A stretch of DNA of 64,000 nucleotides from assembly GCA_963676655.2 (NCBI GenBank), contig CAXXKX010000003.1:1674001-1738000 (forward strand), written 5' to 3'. Shown one piece after another: positions 43,709 through 52,217 of the stretch; within the stretch, counting starts at the first letter, position 1, and each line of letters begins with the position of its first letter. The notes beneath the pieces are model-generated. The model made no database searches and was not told the DNA's origin. It saw nothing but the letters and a program-made list of their open reading frames with translations. This stretch comes from G963676655 sp963676655 (GTDB lineage Bacteria; Verrucomicrobiota; Lentisphaeria; Victivallales; Victivallaceae). The translations under genes were made by a program, and so were the position numbers.

Positions 43709-44632
43709 ATGACCATGCAAGAATTTGAATTAGGTTTTTATTTGACCACATCTCTGAAGGCATTACCCTGGCAGCTTGAAGTCTTGCAGGAAAGAGGCAT
43801 AAGAAACATTGGAACTGATGGTTTTCGAGAGTGGGAAGATGACGACTTTGTTGGTAAAATAGCCGGACTTATAAAAAAAGCGGAGGTCAATCTGCACTCT
43901 TTCCACTCTCCGTTTGGATTGTGTTTCACCGATAAAAAGGACTTGGAAAGAAGTTTGGCAGACAATCGCCGGATAATAGATTTAGCCGCCGCATGGGGTG
44001 CAAAAAATATTGTCTGGCATTTCCGCTGGTTCCGAGCCTATACCGGAGATACGCACTTTGCAGATACTTCCGTTATGGACAAAATGACTAGAGATGAAAT
44101 CGATGCCATTGTTGGCCGCGTCATTCCAGAGACTTGCGGGTACGCCGCTAAACACGGTATTAATATCAACCTTGAAAATATGCCTTTTTTCAGCTGGGCG
44201 CTGGACTGCGGTGAAATCATTGATTTTATTAAAAAGCAAAATCAGCCGAATCTTGGTTTCATTTATGATATCGGTCATGCATGGTGTAGCAACACTCCTC
44301 CGGCAGAACCCATATTGCAAGCCGGAATGTTACTTAATGACACCCATTTTCATGATAATCACGGTATTATGGACTGGAATCTTAAAAAAACCGCGGTTTG
44401 TGCTGATATTTCCGGTTATGATCTGCATTTGCCGGTAGGACTTGGAACGATTAACTGGGTCAGTGTTATTCGAGCTTTACGCGAAGTCCAATATAAAAAA
44501 CCGGTGATTTTTGAGGGCGTGAACTTCACAAATCATCCGGAACGCAATTCGCTGAAAATGTATGAAAAAAGTGTGGATATCACCATCGCTAACTGGCGGG
44601 CGTTTGAAATACTGGCAGAAACTCTACCATAA
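43709..44632 (+). CDS. Second sugar phosphate isomerase/epimerase-like TIM-barrel protein
   Basis: 307 residues. Same superfamily as the gene at 40072 but not a close copy. Seen: VNLHSFHSPFG, INLENMPFF (metal Glu), GFIYDIGHAWC (Asp, His), LLNDTHFHDNHG (His pair), PVIFEGVNF (Glu). Starts 4 nt after the glycosidase stop (ATG 43709 or 43715). Probably acts on the product of the secreted enzyme. Confidence 0.88.
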   Translation: MTMQEFELGFYLTTSLKALPWQLEVLQERGIRNIGTDGFREWEDDDFVGKIAGLIKKAEVNLHSFHSPFGLCFTDKKDLERSLADNRRIIDLAAAWGAKNIVWHFRWFRAYTGDTHFADTSVMDKMTRDEIDAIVGRVIPETCGYAAKHGININLENMPFFSWALDCGEIIDFIKKQNQPNLGFIYDIGHAWCSNTPPAEPILQAGMLLNDTHFHDNHGIMDWNLKKTAVCADISGYDLHLPVGLGTINWVSVIRALREVQYKKPVIFEGVNFTNHPERNSLKMYEKSVDITIANWRAFEILAETLP

Positions 44633-44643
44633 AAAGGTATTTT

Positions 44644-45348
44644 ATGAATATTAAAGGACTATTGATTGACATTGACGATACGCTGATACGCTTCCGCCAG
44701 GGAGTAAATAATGATACGGCCAGTTTGCTTAATGTGCTAAAACAAGCAGGACAGAAATTTAGCGGGTTGACGCCGGAAGAAGCAGAATACCGCATTATCT
44801 GGGTTAAAAAAAATGTTAACTGGTGGTGTTGGGCTGATTTTATAGAAAAGCTCGAACTTGACGAAGCGTTCTTTTGGGATTATGCATATAATGTGGAACG
44901 CAAATATTTAGAGCCAAGCGAACCGGATTTGGTGGAAAGTTTTACATTTTTAAAGAGCATTGGCTTAAAATTGTTTATAACCAGTAATAATCCCAATAAA
45001 GGCATACGGCATAAATTACGTCTGGCAAATATTCCCCCTGAAACTCAGTCTATACTTTTTTCTAATTTGTTCGGGGCCACAGAAATGCAGGATATGAAAT
45101 GGGAAACAAACTATTGGCGGAAAATAATTTCTCATAGCGGAATCAGAGCGGAAAACCTGGCTGTCATAGGCGATTCTTTTCGCGATGATTATCAAATTCC
45201 GCAGGCGGCTGGAATCGCAATGACGTTTCTAATAGATATCAACCAGGAATTTACAAGTAAAATGTCTTCAGCATTACGGCCGGTATCCGGTATTGCGCAA
45301 ATATCTCGTCTATTTCAAAAAGAGATAGCGGTCATATGCAATAATTAA
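44644..45348 (+). CDS. HAD-superfamily hydrolase (phosphatase-like)
   Basis: 234 residues. Motif I GLLIDIDDTLIRF with the nucleophile Asp9 and Asp11, motif II FITSNNPNKG, motif III Lys in the AT-EMQDMKWE stretch, motif IV VIGDSFRDDYQIPQAAG. A helical cap lies between motifs I and II. Likely a sugar-phosphate phosphatase closing cassette C. It converges with the next minus-strand gene, the stop codons overlapping by 4 bp. Confidence 0.9.
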   Translation: MNIKGLLIDIDDTLIRFRQGVNNDTASLLNVLKQAGQKFSGLTPEEAEYRIIWVKKNVNWWCWADFIEKLELDEAFFWDYAYNVERKYLEPSEPDLVESFTFLKSIGLKLFITSNNPNKGIRHKLRLANIPPETQSILFSNLFGATEMQDMKWETNYWRKIISHSGIRAENLAVIGDSFRDDYQIPQAAGIAMTFLIDINQEFTSKMSSALRPVSGIAQISRLFQKEIAVICNN

Positions 45349-48300
45349 CCTTCAGACTGTCGGAGATATTTGGCCCATTTCCGGATATTCTGCTGGTCGG
45401 CGGGTCCTAAATAAAGATATTGGGTCATGTTTAGTTCAGGCGTTTTCCAGGCTCCGTAACGACCGACGACATACATCCGGGTCGGATCATAAACATAAAC
45501 AAATCCGCGAGGCTCAGTTCCGATACCGATGACAGCCAATGCGTCCTTATCATCCGCAACCCCCCACCAGCTGTAGCCGTGACGCCGAGGCGGGGCTTTG
45601 TTGTCGCCTTTCGCCAGGGCCAGCGGGCGGGTAGTGATTTTTTCGCCCAGAATGACATTTTTCCATTTATTGTCTTTAAAATTATATTGGTTGAACCGGC
45701 AGTGACTCCACGTCTGACCATTCGGATTTGTTGCTGAAATTTGGAGTTTTATAACAGGTCTGCCGGGATAAAATGTGTAGGTGAACTTTGCTTTGACCGG
45801 TTTGACCATTTTACTGGCGGAGGTCCCGTAATCGGTTGTCACGGTCATCTGTTTTGCACCGTCTTTCAAGTCCTGCAGGGAAACATCGGCCTTTACTCCG
45901 GGTCCGCTCATGCGGAAGCCCCCGGCTCTGGCATCGCCGACAGATTCGCCGCCAAGCCAGCCGGTGACAATATGCTTTTTGCCATTTTTCCAGAAAGCAT
46001 CACAAAGAGTTCCGTTACTTGAGACAAATCCGAGCTTGTAAAAGCGATTTTCCACCCAGATACGGGAGCCTTTTTTCTCTATTTTCAAGGAATCCCCGGA
46101 GAGCGTCGGGTCAACTGCTTTTGTCGTTTGCTTTACGACGGTCGTGATAGGAGGGCATTTGTAGGAAATGTCCGGGGCCTTTTGACCAAAACTGAGTAAG
46201 CGTGCTTTTTCCGGATAGGCCGAAAGCTTAACCTGGTTTTCGCCGGCTTTGAGATTTGCCAGCATTGTGCCGGTGGCGACATCATAAAGATTACAGGCGG
46301 CAGGGGCATTTAAGGTTAACGTGACTTCCGGCAGCGCATCATGATAATAGTCGCTGATCAGCATGGCCGCTTCATTTCCCAACTGCATACCGATGAATTT
46401 GGCATGTTTATCAGAAGTGGTCAATCCCTGCATGACTCTGCCGTCGACGATGATATCTTCAAGCGGGATAACCATATTCATAACCTGCGAAAGGTATCGC
46501 AAATCATCCGCGTCCCAGGCCATCCATGGCCAGGTGGTAAAGCCCATAGACCCGTTGAGAAAGTTTTCCAGCAAGATATATTTCTGGTCGATGCCGTCAC
46601 ATTCCCCGCTGGTGTTCCAGCCCCCGGTAAACCACGGGATCAGGCGGTTAGAGCCGATGAAGGCGCGGGTTTCACGGACCACCCGCCCGACTTTGGCGGC
46701 ATCACCGGAAACATAGAGGCTGGGCATACAAACATTTATCGCCCCGGCTTTGTATTGCTCGTCGAACCGGATGAACTGATGATAGATCTTGCCCGGGGTG
46801 ACGTCGTAACTGCCGATTATCGGCTGTGGCTGCGGCCATTTGACGCCGCTGGCTTTGAGGCGTTTTAAGTACTCATCCTTCAGCATCACGAAAAGTTTTG
46901 TACCGAGATGGATTCGAAATTTCAGCCAGATGTCGTGATAGGCCGGATATTTGCGGAAATCTTTCTCAAAAACTTTCGGTGAGATAAACTTCATCCCGGC
47001 ATGGTTTTCCTGCATGTAGGCGGTGAAGTTTTTCATGCAGCGTTCACAGAAACAGAACTCTCTCCCGCGCCATGCTTCGGCGTCCCAGTAGACAATACCC
47101 GCTCCGGCTTCCGCGTATGAGGTAGCGGCGGATACTTCCTCATCGAGAATTTTGCCGCGATATGACGGACATAGAAACTTGCGCTTTTCTCCGTCAATCG
47201 ACCGGACCCAGGCGTTTTCGTCCGTATTCAACAACTTAACCCGGCAGAACGGGGAATAGTTGCCGTTGACAAACATGCCTTCGGCTCTGGCTTTTTTAAT
47301 ATATTCCTTCATACCGGGAATATTTTTACTGTCACCGCCGCTGAGCGAGACGCAATTCAGCCCGACTCTTTTCAAGCTTTTGTAAAAACCGGGCCAGAGA
47401 TTACTGACCTCTATTCCGTAAAAACCGAGACCGGCCAGAAGTTTCCTGGGAATGCGTTTACAGGCCTTGACCTCGATGGCTTTTATTTTAAATTTTTCCG
47501 CCTTTTGACGACCGCCCTGCCAGGTTGCGTAAATATATCCGGTTCCGGTTTTATCCGCGGGCCAGTCGGATTCCAGAAACATGAAGGTCCAGGCGTAATA
47601 GCTTCTGGCGCGGCCGGAGAAGGTATATTGGGTATAGGGCGTTCCGTTGATCATAATATCTTTTTTGCTCATTGGAGTCTGCCTGGAGACGCCATTAACT
47701 CTGATGCCATGCGGCAGTTCCAGAATAACTTTCACACGATTGCTTTTTTTCTCGAATTTATCCGTCAGGGCAAAATGAGCCGCGACCGCAAGGTCACTGG
47801 AAATGTAAAGCGTGTCTTTACTGTAAGAGGCGAATGCGGTATTTTTGGCCCCTTTGCCGGCGTCTTCTATTTTAGTTTGCGGTTTGGCTTCGCAAAGACT
47901 GCGTCCGGGTTTGCCGCGGCCGGTGCTTTCAGTTTCCTTTCCGTCACAATTCGCGGAAATGGTAATGCTTTGCATTTCAGGTTTTACCGCCAGCGGCAAA
48001 GAAAAGTTTTTTCCGGCGGGTATTTTTGCCAGGGAAAATTTTTGCGTTTGCTGTTTTCCGGTGGTTATTTTCAGTTTCTCGTTGACTGCCGGCGATGCCT
48101 GGAAAAAGGTTATTCCCTGCGATGAGATTCCGGCAACATACTGCGGTGTGGCGGCGATACAGTTTTCCAGTCCTTTAAACGGGATATACCAGGTCGTTGC
48201 GCTCCAGGAACCGCCCGGAGCTAATTTCTGCTTGTTGAAAACGGTTTCCATGGTGAAGAAATACTCTGAACCGTACCAGCAGTAAAAATGACTGAGGGTT

Positions 48301-48959
48301 CTCCCCGGAGAGACTATCGCCAGTCCGGTTTTGCTTTTTTCGGAAACCGCCGCGATCCACGGGCTGGTGTGATTGCCGATTACAGCCTGCCCGAAAGTTG
48401 GTTTGGTGGGAGTATCGGCGTATACGCCCTGTTCTGTTTGACAGTATACTACCGTTTGTTTCTTGTCCTGCAATTCAGAGGGCAGCGTGACGAGGTTGTG
48501 CAGCCATGGGGAAAAAGTCGCCCAGTGTTCATTGGCGTCGATTTTAAAATCAACCTTGAGGCGGCATTCCCCTTTGCGAAGGATAAAAGTCCGGGAGAAG
48601 TCCATGCCTTTTCCCGGGCCGGTGTCGGCTTTGGCTGAAGCTTTGACCGCTATTTCCGTCGGCGTTTTACGGATGACTTCGAGCTGATATCTGGTTTTAT
48701 AATGCTCAATCCAGCCGGGTTTTTCCCATATTCTGGTTTTACCAAGCCCGGTTCCGGGTTTTTGGCCGGAAGTTGCGGCATATTCCCGTTTCGTCTGTTT
48801 GTCCAGCAGCTTTGTCAATTTACCGCCAATCGCGTTAATTTCCGCTCGGATGAAATTGTTTTCAAGAACAATCAAATCCTGGTTCTGTTGTACGTTGAGA
48901 GCCGCGGATAAGCCGGCTGACGCAAGTGTGATTCCCGACAAAAAGAGCGTTTTGAGCAT
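45345..48959 (-). CDS. 1204-residue secreted glycosidase-like protein (cassette D)
   Basis: Signal peptide MLKTLFLSGITLASAGLSAA. Residues about 25-280 form a galactose-mutarotase-like sandwich (NFIRAEINAIGGKLTKLLDK, the opening typical of glycosidase supersandwich domains). About 515-830 is a TIM barrel: FYGIEVSNLWPGFY, GLNCVSLSGGDS, GIVYWDAEAW with a candidate catalytic Asp/Glu, then a CFCERC cluster, and FTGGWNTSGE. About 930-1204 is a second sandwich (VENRFYKLGFVSSNGTL). No defined GH family recognised. GGAGGG precedes the ATG. Lies 67 nt behind a pseudopilin gene. Confidence 0.78.
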   Translation of the reverse strand: MLKTLFLSGITLASAGLSAALNVQQNQDLIVLENNFIRAEINAIGGKLTKLLDKQTKREYAATSGQKPGTGLGKTRIWEKPGWIEHYKTRYQLEVIRKTPTEIAVKASAKADTGPGKGMDFSRTFILRKGECRLKVDFKIDANEHWATFSPWLHNLVTLPSELQDKKQTVVYCQTEQGVYADTPTKPTFGQAVIGNHTSPWIAAVSEKSKTGLAIVSPGRTLSHFYCWYGSEYFFTMETVFNKQKLAPGGSWSATTWYIPFKGLENCIAATPQYVAGISSQGITFFQASPAVNEKLKITTGKQQTQKFSLAKIPAGKNFSLPLAVKPEMQSITISANCDGKETESTGRGKPGRSLCEAKPQTKIEDAGKGAKNTAFASYSKDTLYISSDLAVAAHFALTDKFEKKSNRVKVILELPHGIRVNGVSRQTPMSKKDIMINGTPYTQYTFSGRARSYYAWTFMFLESDWPADKTGTGYIYATWQGGRQKAEKFKIKAIEVKACKRIPRKLLAGLGFYGIEVSNLWPGFYKSLKRVGLNCVSLSGGDSKNIPGMKEYIKKARAEGMFVNGNYSPFCRVKLLNTDENAWVRSIDGEKRKFLCPSYRGKILDEEVSAATSYAEAGAGIVYWDAEAWRGREFCFCERCMKNFTAYMQENHAGMKFISPKVFEKDFRKYPAYHDIWLKFRIHLGTKLFVMLKDEYLKRLKASGVKWPQPQPIIGSYDVTPGKIYHQFIRFDEQYKAGAINVCMPSLYVSGDAAKVGRVVRETRAFIGSNRLIPWFTGGWNTSGECDGIDQKYILLENFLNGSMGFTTWPWMAWDADDLRYLSQVMNMVIPLEDIIVDGRVMQGLTTSDKHAKFIGMQLGNEAAMLISDYYHDALPEVTLTLNAPAACNLYDVATGTMLANLKAGENQVKLSAYPEKARLLSFGQKAPDISYKCPPITTVVKQTTKAVDPTLSGDSLKIEKKGSRIWVENRFYKLGFVSSNGTLCDAFWKNGKKHIVTGWLGGESVGDARAGGFRMSGPGVKADVSLQDLKDGAKQMTVTTDYGTSASKMVKPVKAKFTYTFYPGRPVIKLQISATNPNGQTWSHCRFNQYNFKDNKWKNVILGEKITTRPLALAKGDNKAPPRRHGYSWWGVADDKDALAVIGIGTEPRGFVYVYDPTRMYVVGRYGAWKTPELNMTQYLYLGPADQQNIRKWAKYLRQSEG

Positions 48960-49026
48960 AAAAAATCCCTCCGGATAGAATTTGTATGGAAAATTGGAAA
49001 ATGGTTTAGACTGCGTAAATATGTAA

Positions 49027-49749
49027 TTATTTATCTTCCATAAACCAGTTGAACGGATAAACGGAAACGATGTAATAAGTGGATTCCCCGAACTTTAAAG
49101 CTGTGGCAGTTGTATTTGTAGCATGCCCGTCAGCCATGACCATATTGGCTCGATCGGAATGACGGAATCCGGTATAAACATGGTATAATATGTCCCAGCG
49201 CCCGTCATTCAGGGTATTTTGATTGTAAACGACGTCGATTGCGACCATTTGGCGTGATGCTTTGCGTAATTTTCCTTGTTTGACCGGATATCCCGGATGG
49301 GTGTGCCCGTAATTTGTATAAGCTGCGCCGTAGTCGGTATTTCCAAAGGCGTTGCTGTTGTACCCGTAGCCGCATGAATAATAACTGCTAGCCTGAGTTT
49401 GTGACAAAGAGGGGCATCGGAATACGGAATTTTGTTTTAACGGCGCGTACGTTGAAGAGTCATCTTCGATAAATTGCTGCCCGATGTACGGCGTCAGCAT
49501 ATACAACCATGAGCGCTTCCATGTTCCGGCTCCGGAAGCAGGGCTCCATTGTCGTGGGGGATACATGTCCTGATTATCATTGATATACATGGCAAAGCCG
49601 GTTCCGAGCTGTTTGCAGTTACTGGTGCATTTGATGCCTTTAGCTTTGTCCCGGGCTTTATTCAATGCCGGCAGCAGCATGCTGGCGAGGATTGCTATAA
49701 TCGCGATGACGACAAGCAATTCGATCAGTGTAAAAAAACTCTTTTTCAT
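49027..49749 (-). CDS. Pseudopilin with prepilin N-terminus and H-X9-DG domain (cassette D)
   Basis: 240 residues. Leader MKKSF, helix FTLIELLVVIAIIAILASML, LPALNKARDKAKGIKCTSNCKQLG; near the end HSDRANMVMADGHA (H-x9-DG). Residue before the cleavage-site Phe is Phe. Middle part rich in Tyr, Asn and Gly (YYSCGYGYNSNAFGNTDYG). AAGGAG precedes the ATG. 31 nt after the LacI regulator and 67 nt before the secreted glycosidase. Confidence 0.93.
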   Translation of the reverse strand: MKKSFFTLIELLVVIAIIAILASMLLPALNKARDKAKGIKCTSNCKQLGTGFAMYINDNQDMYPPRQWSPASGAGTWKRSWLYMLTPYIGQQFIEDDSSTYAPLKQNSVFRCPSLSQTQASSYYSCGYGYNSNAFGNTDYGAAYTNYGHTHPGYPVKQGKLRKASRQMVAIDVVYNQNTLNDGRWDILYHVYTGFRHSDRANMVMADGHATNTTATALKFGESTYYIVSVYPFNWFMEDK

Positions 49750-49780
49750 AGCTCTCTCCTTGAATTTAAATTTTTACTTA

Positions 49781-50731
49781 TCAATTAATGTTAGCAACTG
49801 ATTTTCTGATAATCAATTTCGGTTCCAGCAATATGCGTTCGATCTGACGGTCGGGATTTTCAATCACTTTAAGAAGAAGCGCCAGGGCGTGGCTGGTCAT
49901 TTTTTTGAATGTTTTATCAACCGTAGTCAATGGCGGATCAAGGAATTGGCCCATTTCCCGGTTGTCATAACCGATAATGCTGATATCTTCCGGAATTCTG
50001 ATTCCGCGTAATTTCAATTGTTCATAAAATACCGCACTGTAGGGATCCCCCGGAATTACCAGGGCCGTCGGCCGTTTTTCCAGGTCGCAAAAGTGAGATA
50101 CCGCACGACGAATGGCCCCCGGGTGAGTATTTAACCCCACACGTTCGGAGAATACCAGCTCAGGTTCATATTCCAGGCCCGATAATGAATAAAAATAGGG
50201 AATCAAAGCCCGGCGGTAACTCAAATGGTCAAGCCTTCCCGCATAATCATCAAAAAAACCGATTCTGGAATGGCCCAGCTGTTGTAAATATTTAAAGACA
50301 TTGATCATCCCGGCCGTATCATCACTGGAGACGGAAGGTATATTGAGGTATTGAATTTCATGGTTGACAGCGACTGTGGGCACCGGTGGAAGACTGATAT
50401 TTTTATAGAAATGCATTAACAAACAGCCGTCGTACTTTTTGTAATCAATCTGCTCTTTGTTTTCATCTACATTGACATAAGTGAAACGACAGCCGGATTT
50501 TTCGCTGAGGTATTCAAGTTCATGCATAAGCAGCTCGGAATGGCCAAGCGGCTGATACAGGCACATGATATTTTTTTCTTTATAACGTCGTACTTTCGTT
50601 TTGTTGTATGCACGTAATAACTTCAGAGCCTCTTCATGACGGCTGTTGCCGGCCCGGTATTTACCGTTCCTGATCCGGTATACTGTCGACGTGGACAATC
50701 CGGTGCGTTCAGCTATTTCTTCATAATTCAT
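49781..50731 (-). CDS. LacI-family transcriptional regulator (cassette D)
   Basis: 316 residues. HTH MNYEEIAERTGLSTSTVYRIRNGKYRAG, slightly shorter at the N-terminus than classical LacI proteins, then a sensor domain with LGHSRIGFFDDYAG, PTALVIPGDPYSAVFYEQL, DISIIGYDNREMGQFLDPPLTTVDKTF and LLEPKLIIRKS. First gene of the minus-strand cassette D, so it controls its own operon. A consensus promoter and a set of TGACCGATT repeats lie upstream. Confidence 0.92.
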   Translation of the reverse strand: MNYEEIAERTGLSTSTVYRIRNGKYRAGNSRHEEALKLLRAYNKTKVRRYKEKNIMCLYQPLGHSELLMHELEYLSEKSGCRFTYVNVDENKEQIDYKKYDGCLLMHFYKNISLPPVPTVAVNHEIQYLNIPSVSSDDTAGMINVFKYLQQLGHSRIGFFDDYAGRLDHLSYRRALIPYFYSLSGLEYEPELVFSERVGLNTHPGAIRRAVSHFCDLEKRPTALVIPGDPYSAVFYEQLKLRGIRIPEDISIIGYDNREMGQFLDPPLTTVDKTFKKMTSHALALLLKVIENPDRQIERILLEPKLIIRKSVANIN

Positions 50732-50755
50732 GATATAACTTGAGGCTCCTCATTT

Positions 50756-50863
50756 AATCGGTCATTTTTTATATTATAGGTTTTTTGCTGGAAAATGTCA
50801 ATACTTTGATTAGAAAAAATGCAAAAAAATGAAAAAATTTTTAAATCAGTCAAAAATCGGTCA
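50756..50863 (-). promoter_or_regulatory. Consensus promoter of cassette D with three direct repeats
   Basis: Minus strand TTGACA (50801-50796), 17-bp spacer, TATAAT (50778-50773): full consensus. The 9-mer TGACCGATT (plus strand AATCGGTCA) occurs at 50756-50764 between -10 and the gene and at 50855-50863 upstream, with a one-mismatch copy at 50844-50852, all in the same orientation. Probably the operators for the LacI regulator. Confidence 0.8.
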
Positions 50864-50877
50864 AAAATGAATAATAC

Positions 50878-50914
50878 AAAAAAAAAGCTCCAAGGCGAAA
50901 TGCTTTGGAGCTTT
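50878..50914 (-). terminator. Rho-independent terminator after rpsD
   Basis: Stem of about 11 bp (AAAGCTCCAAG on the plus strand paired with CTTTGGAGCTTT), 7-8-nt loop, followed on the minus strand by nine T. Starts 22 nt after the rpsD stop. Confidence 0.92.
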
Positions 50915-50936
50915 GAATAAGTCGATATTCGTTCGC

Positions 50937-51545
50937 TTAGCGAGCGTAGAATTCGATAACACTCATGATGTTCACGTCGACCGGGATCTCTTCGAGTTCC
51001 GGAGCGCGAGTCAGAGTTACTTTGAGCGCATCAAGGTCCACTTCCAGGTAACCCGGAGCGGTTGTGTTGCTCTTTTTAGCGGCGTCGGCGATGGACGGTG
51101 ATTTTTCAGCATTGATTGAAATGACCTGACCTTCTTTGACGACGTAGGAAGAACGGTCGATCCGTTTTCCGTCAACCAGGATATGACCATGGGTCACATA
51201 CTGTTTGGCCGAGAAGATACTGGGGGCGAAACCACTGTGGAAAACCAGTGAATCGAGGCGCTGTTCAAGGTTGCGGAACAACTTTTCATGAGCCTGGCCT
51301 TCACCTTTTTTGGCTTTGGCGTAAGCAATCTGCAGCTGTTTTTCGCTGATTGCGTAATGATAGCGCAATTTCTGTTTTTCCAGTAACAAAGTACCGAAAG
51401 TTGACAGTTTCTTCCGACGCGCGGTCTTGCCATGCTGACCTGCTGCGTACGGACGCTTCACGCTCGGACACTTGGGGCTGCCCCAAATGCACGCGCCGAT
51501 ACGACGGCAAAATTTGTGTTTTGCTTGACTTCTGATACCAGCCAT
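50937..51545 (-). CDS. rpsD: 30S ribosomal protein S4
   Basis: Primary 16S rRNA-binding protein. 202 residues, usual length. N-terminus with RPYAAGQHG and KLSTFGTLLLEKQKLRYHYAISEKQ, then the S4 RNA-binding domain QRLDSLVFHSGFAPSIFSAKQYVTHGHILVDGKRID. The N-terminus carries three cysteines (13, 19, 26), an irregular version of the zinc-type arrangement. AAGGGA precedes the ATG. Stands alone, outside an S10/alpha-type ribosomal cluster. Confidence 0.97.
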   Translation of the reverse strand: MAGIRSQAKHKFCRRIGACIWGSPKCPSVKRPYAAGQHGKTARRKKLSTFGTLLLEKQKLRYHYAISEKQLQIAYAKAKKGEGQAHEKLFRNLEQRLDSLVFHSGFAPSIFSAKQYVTHGHILVDGKRIDRSSYVVKEGQVISINAEKSPSIADAAKKSNTTAPGYLEVDLDALKVTLTRAPELEEIPVDVNIMSVIEFYAR

Positions 51546-51590
51546 TGATTATCCCTTTCTGACTCTATCTTTTTTAGTTTTTTTTCTCCG

Positions 51591-51631
51591 GCGACAGGTG
51601 TCAAGCCCTGTTTTTATATGGGGCCTGTCGC
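51591..51631 (-). promoter_or_regulatory. Structured hairpin in the rpsD leader
   Basis: Inverted repeat GCGACAGG / CCTGTCGC (8 bp) enclosing an inner CCC/GGG pairing, about 46 nt upstream of rpsD. On the minus strand it is followed by A-rich sequence, so it is not a terminator. S4 represses its own mRNA in several bacteria; this may be such a site, by inference only. Confidence 0.45.
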
Positions 51632-52217
51632 TTTCAACGAAAAGAGAACTGATAAAATACCACATTTTGTCTTTTTTGCAAATCAAAATATCAAAAATCA
51701 TATTCTTTTTTCAGTCAGGTAATTAGCGTGGTTGTAATCCCTTTTTCATTGTATGGGACTATTGGGACAGATGGGACTTTTAAATTTTACCTCAAATCTC
51801 AACCGTCAAAAATCTCTCAAGCGTCCCATTTTTCAAGTAACGTTGTTTTCGCGGTCCCGTCGGATTACTGCTTACCCATCTAATATATGTTTTTCTTTAA
51901 TTCCGGTATTGGTTTTTTGCATTCCAGGTATTAATCTATTAATAGAGACTTTTGAAATTAAAAAATCATGCAAAATACAAGGCTTTGCCCGCAGGTTGAA
52001 GGTTGAAAGTTGAAAGCAGGAAATATACGATTATTTGCTTTTTACGTAATGCATTTATTACTAAGGATTAATATGGTAGCATTAATCTTTAACAGTACCT
52101 TCAACTTTCTTGCCAGATTACTATTTTTCAAGACCCATTTAAGATTAAATAAGGAGTATAATTTTCAGGTGGAAATGTAGTGCTGTAACTGCCTTCAAGT
52201 TAACCTGGAAGAGAATA
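51632..52217. other. Intergenic region between divergent rpsD and the fused glycosyltransferase
   Basis: 586 bp without a supported gene. Contains three TGGGAC words at exact 9-bp spacing (51754, 51763, 51772), with inverted GTCCC words at about 51823 and 51856, and a GTTGAAGGTTGAAAGTTGAA heptad run (51993-52016) next to GCCCGC, related to the repeats around cassette B. rpsD's promoter should lie at about 51640-51690 on the minus strand. Confidence 0.5.

Noticed and set aside
51753..52013. 86-codon plus-strand ORF
   Set aside because: Made of repeat words (TGGGAC, GTTGAAGG) with no ribosome-binding site and no domain pattern.
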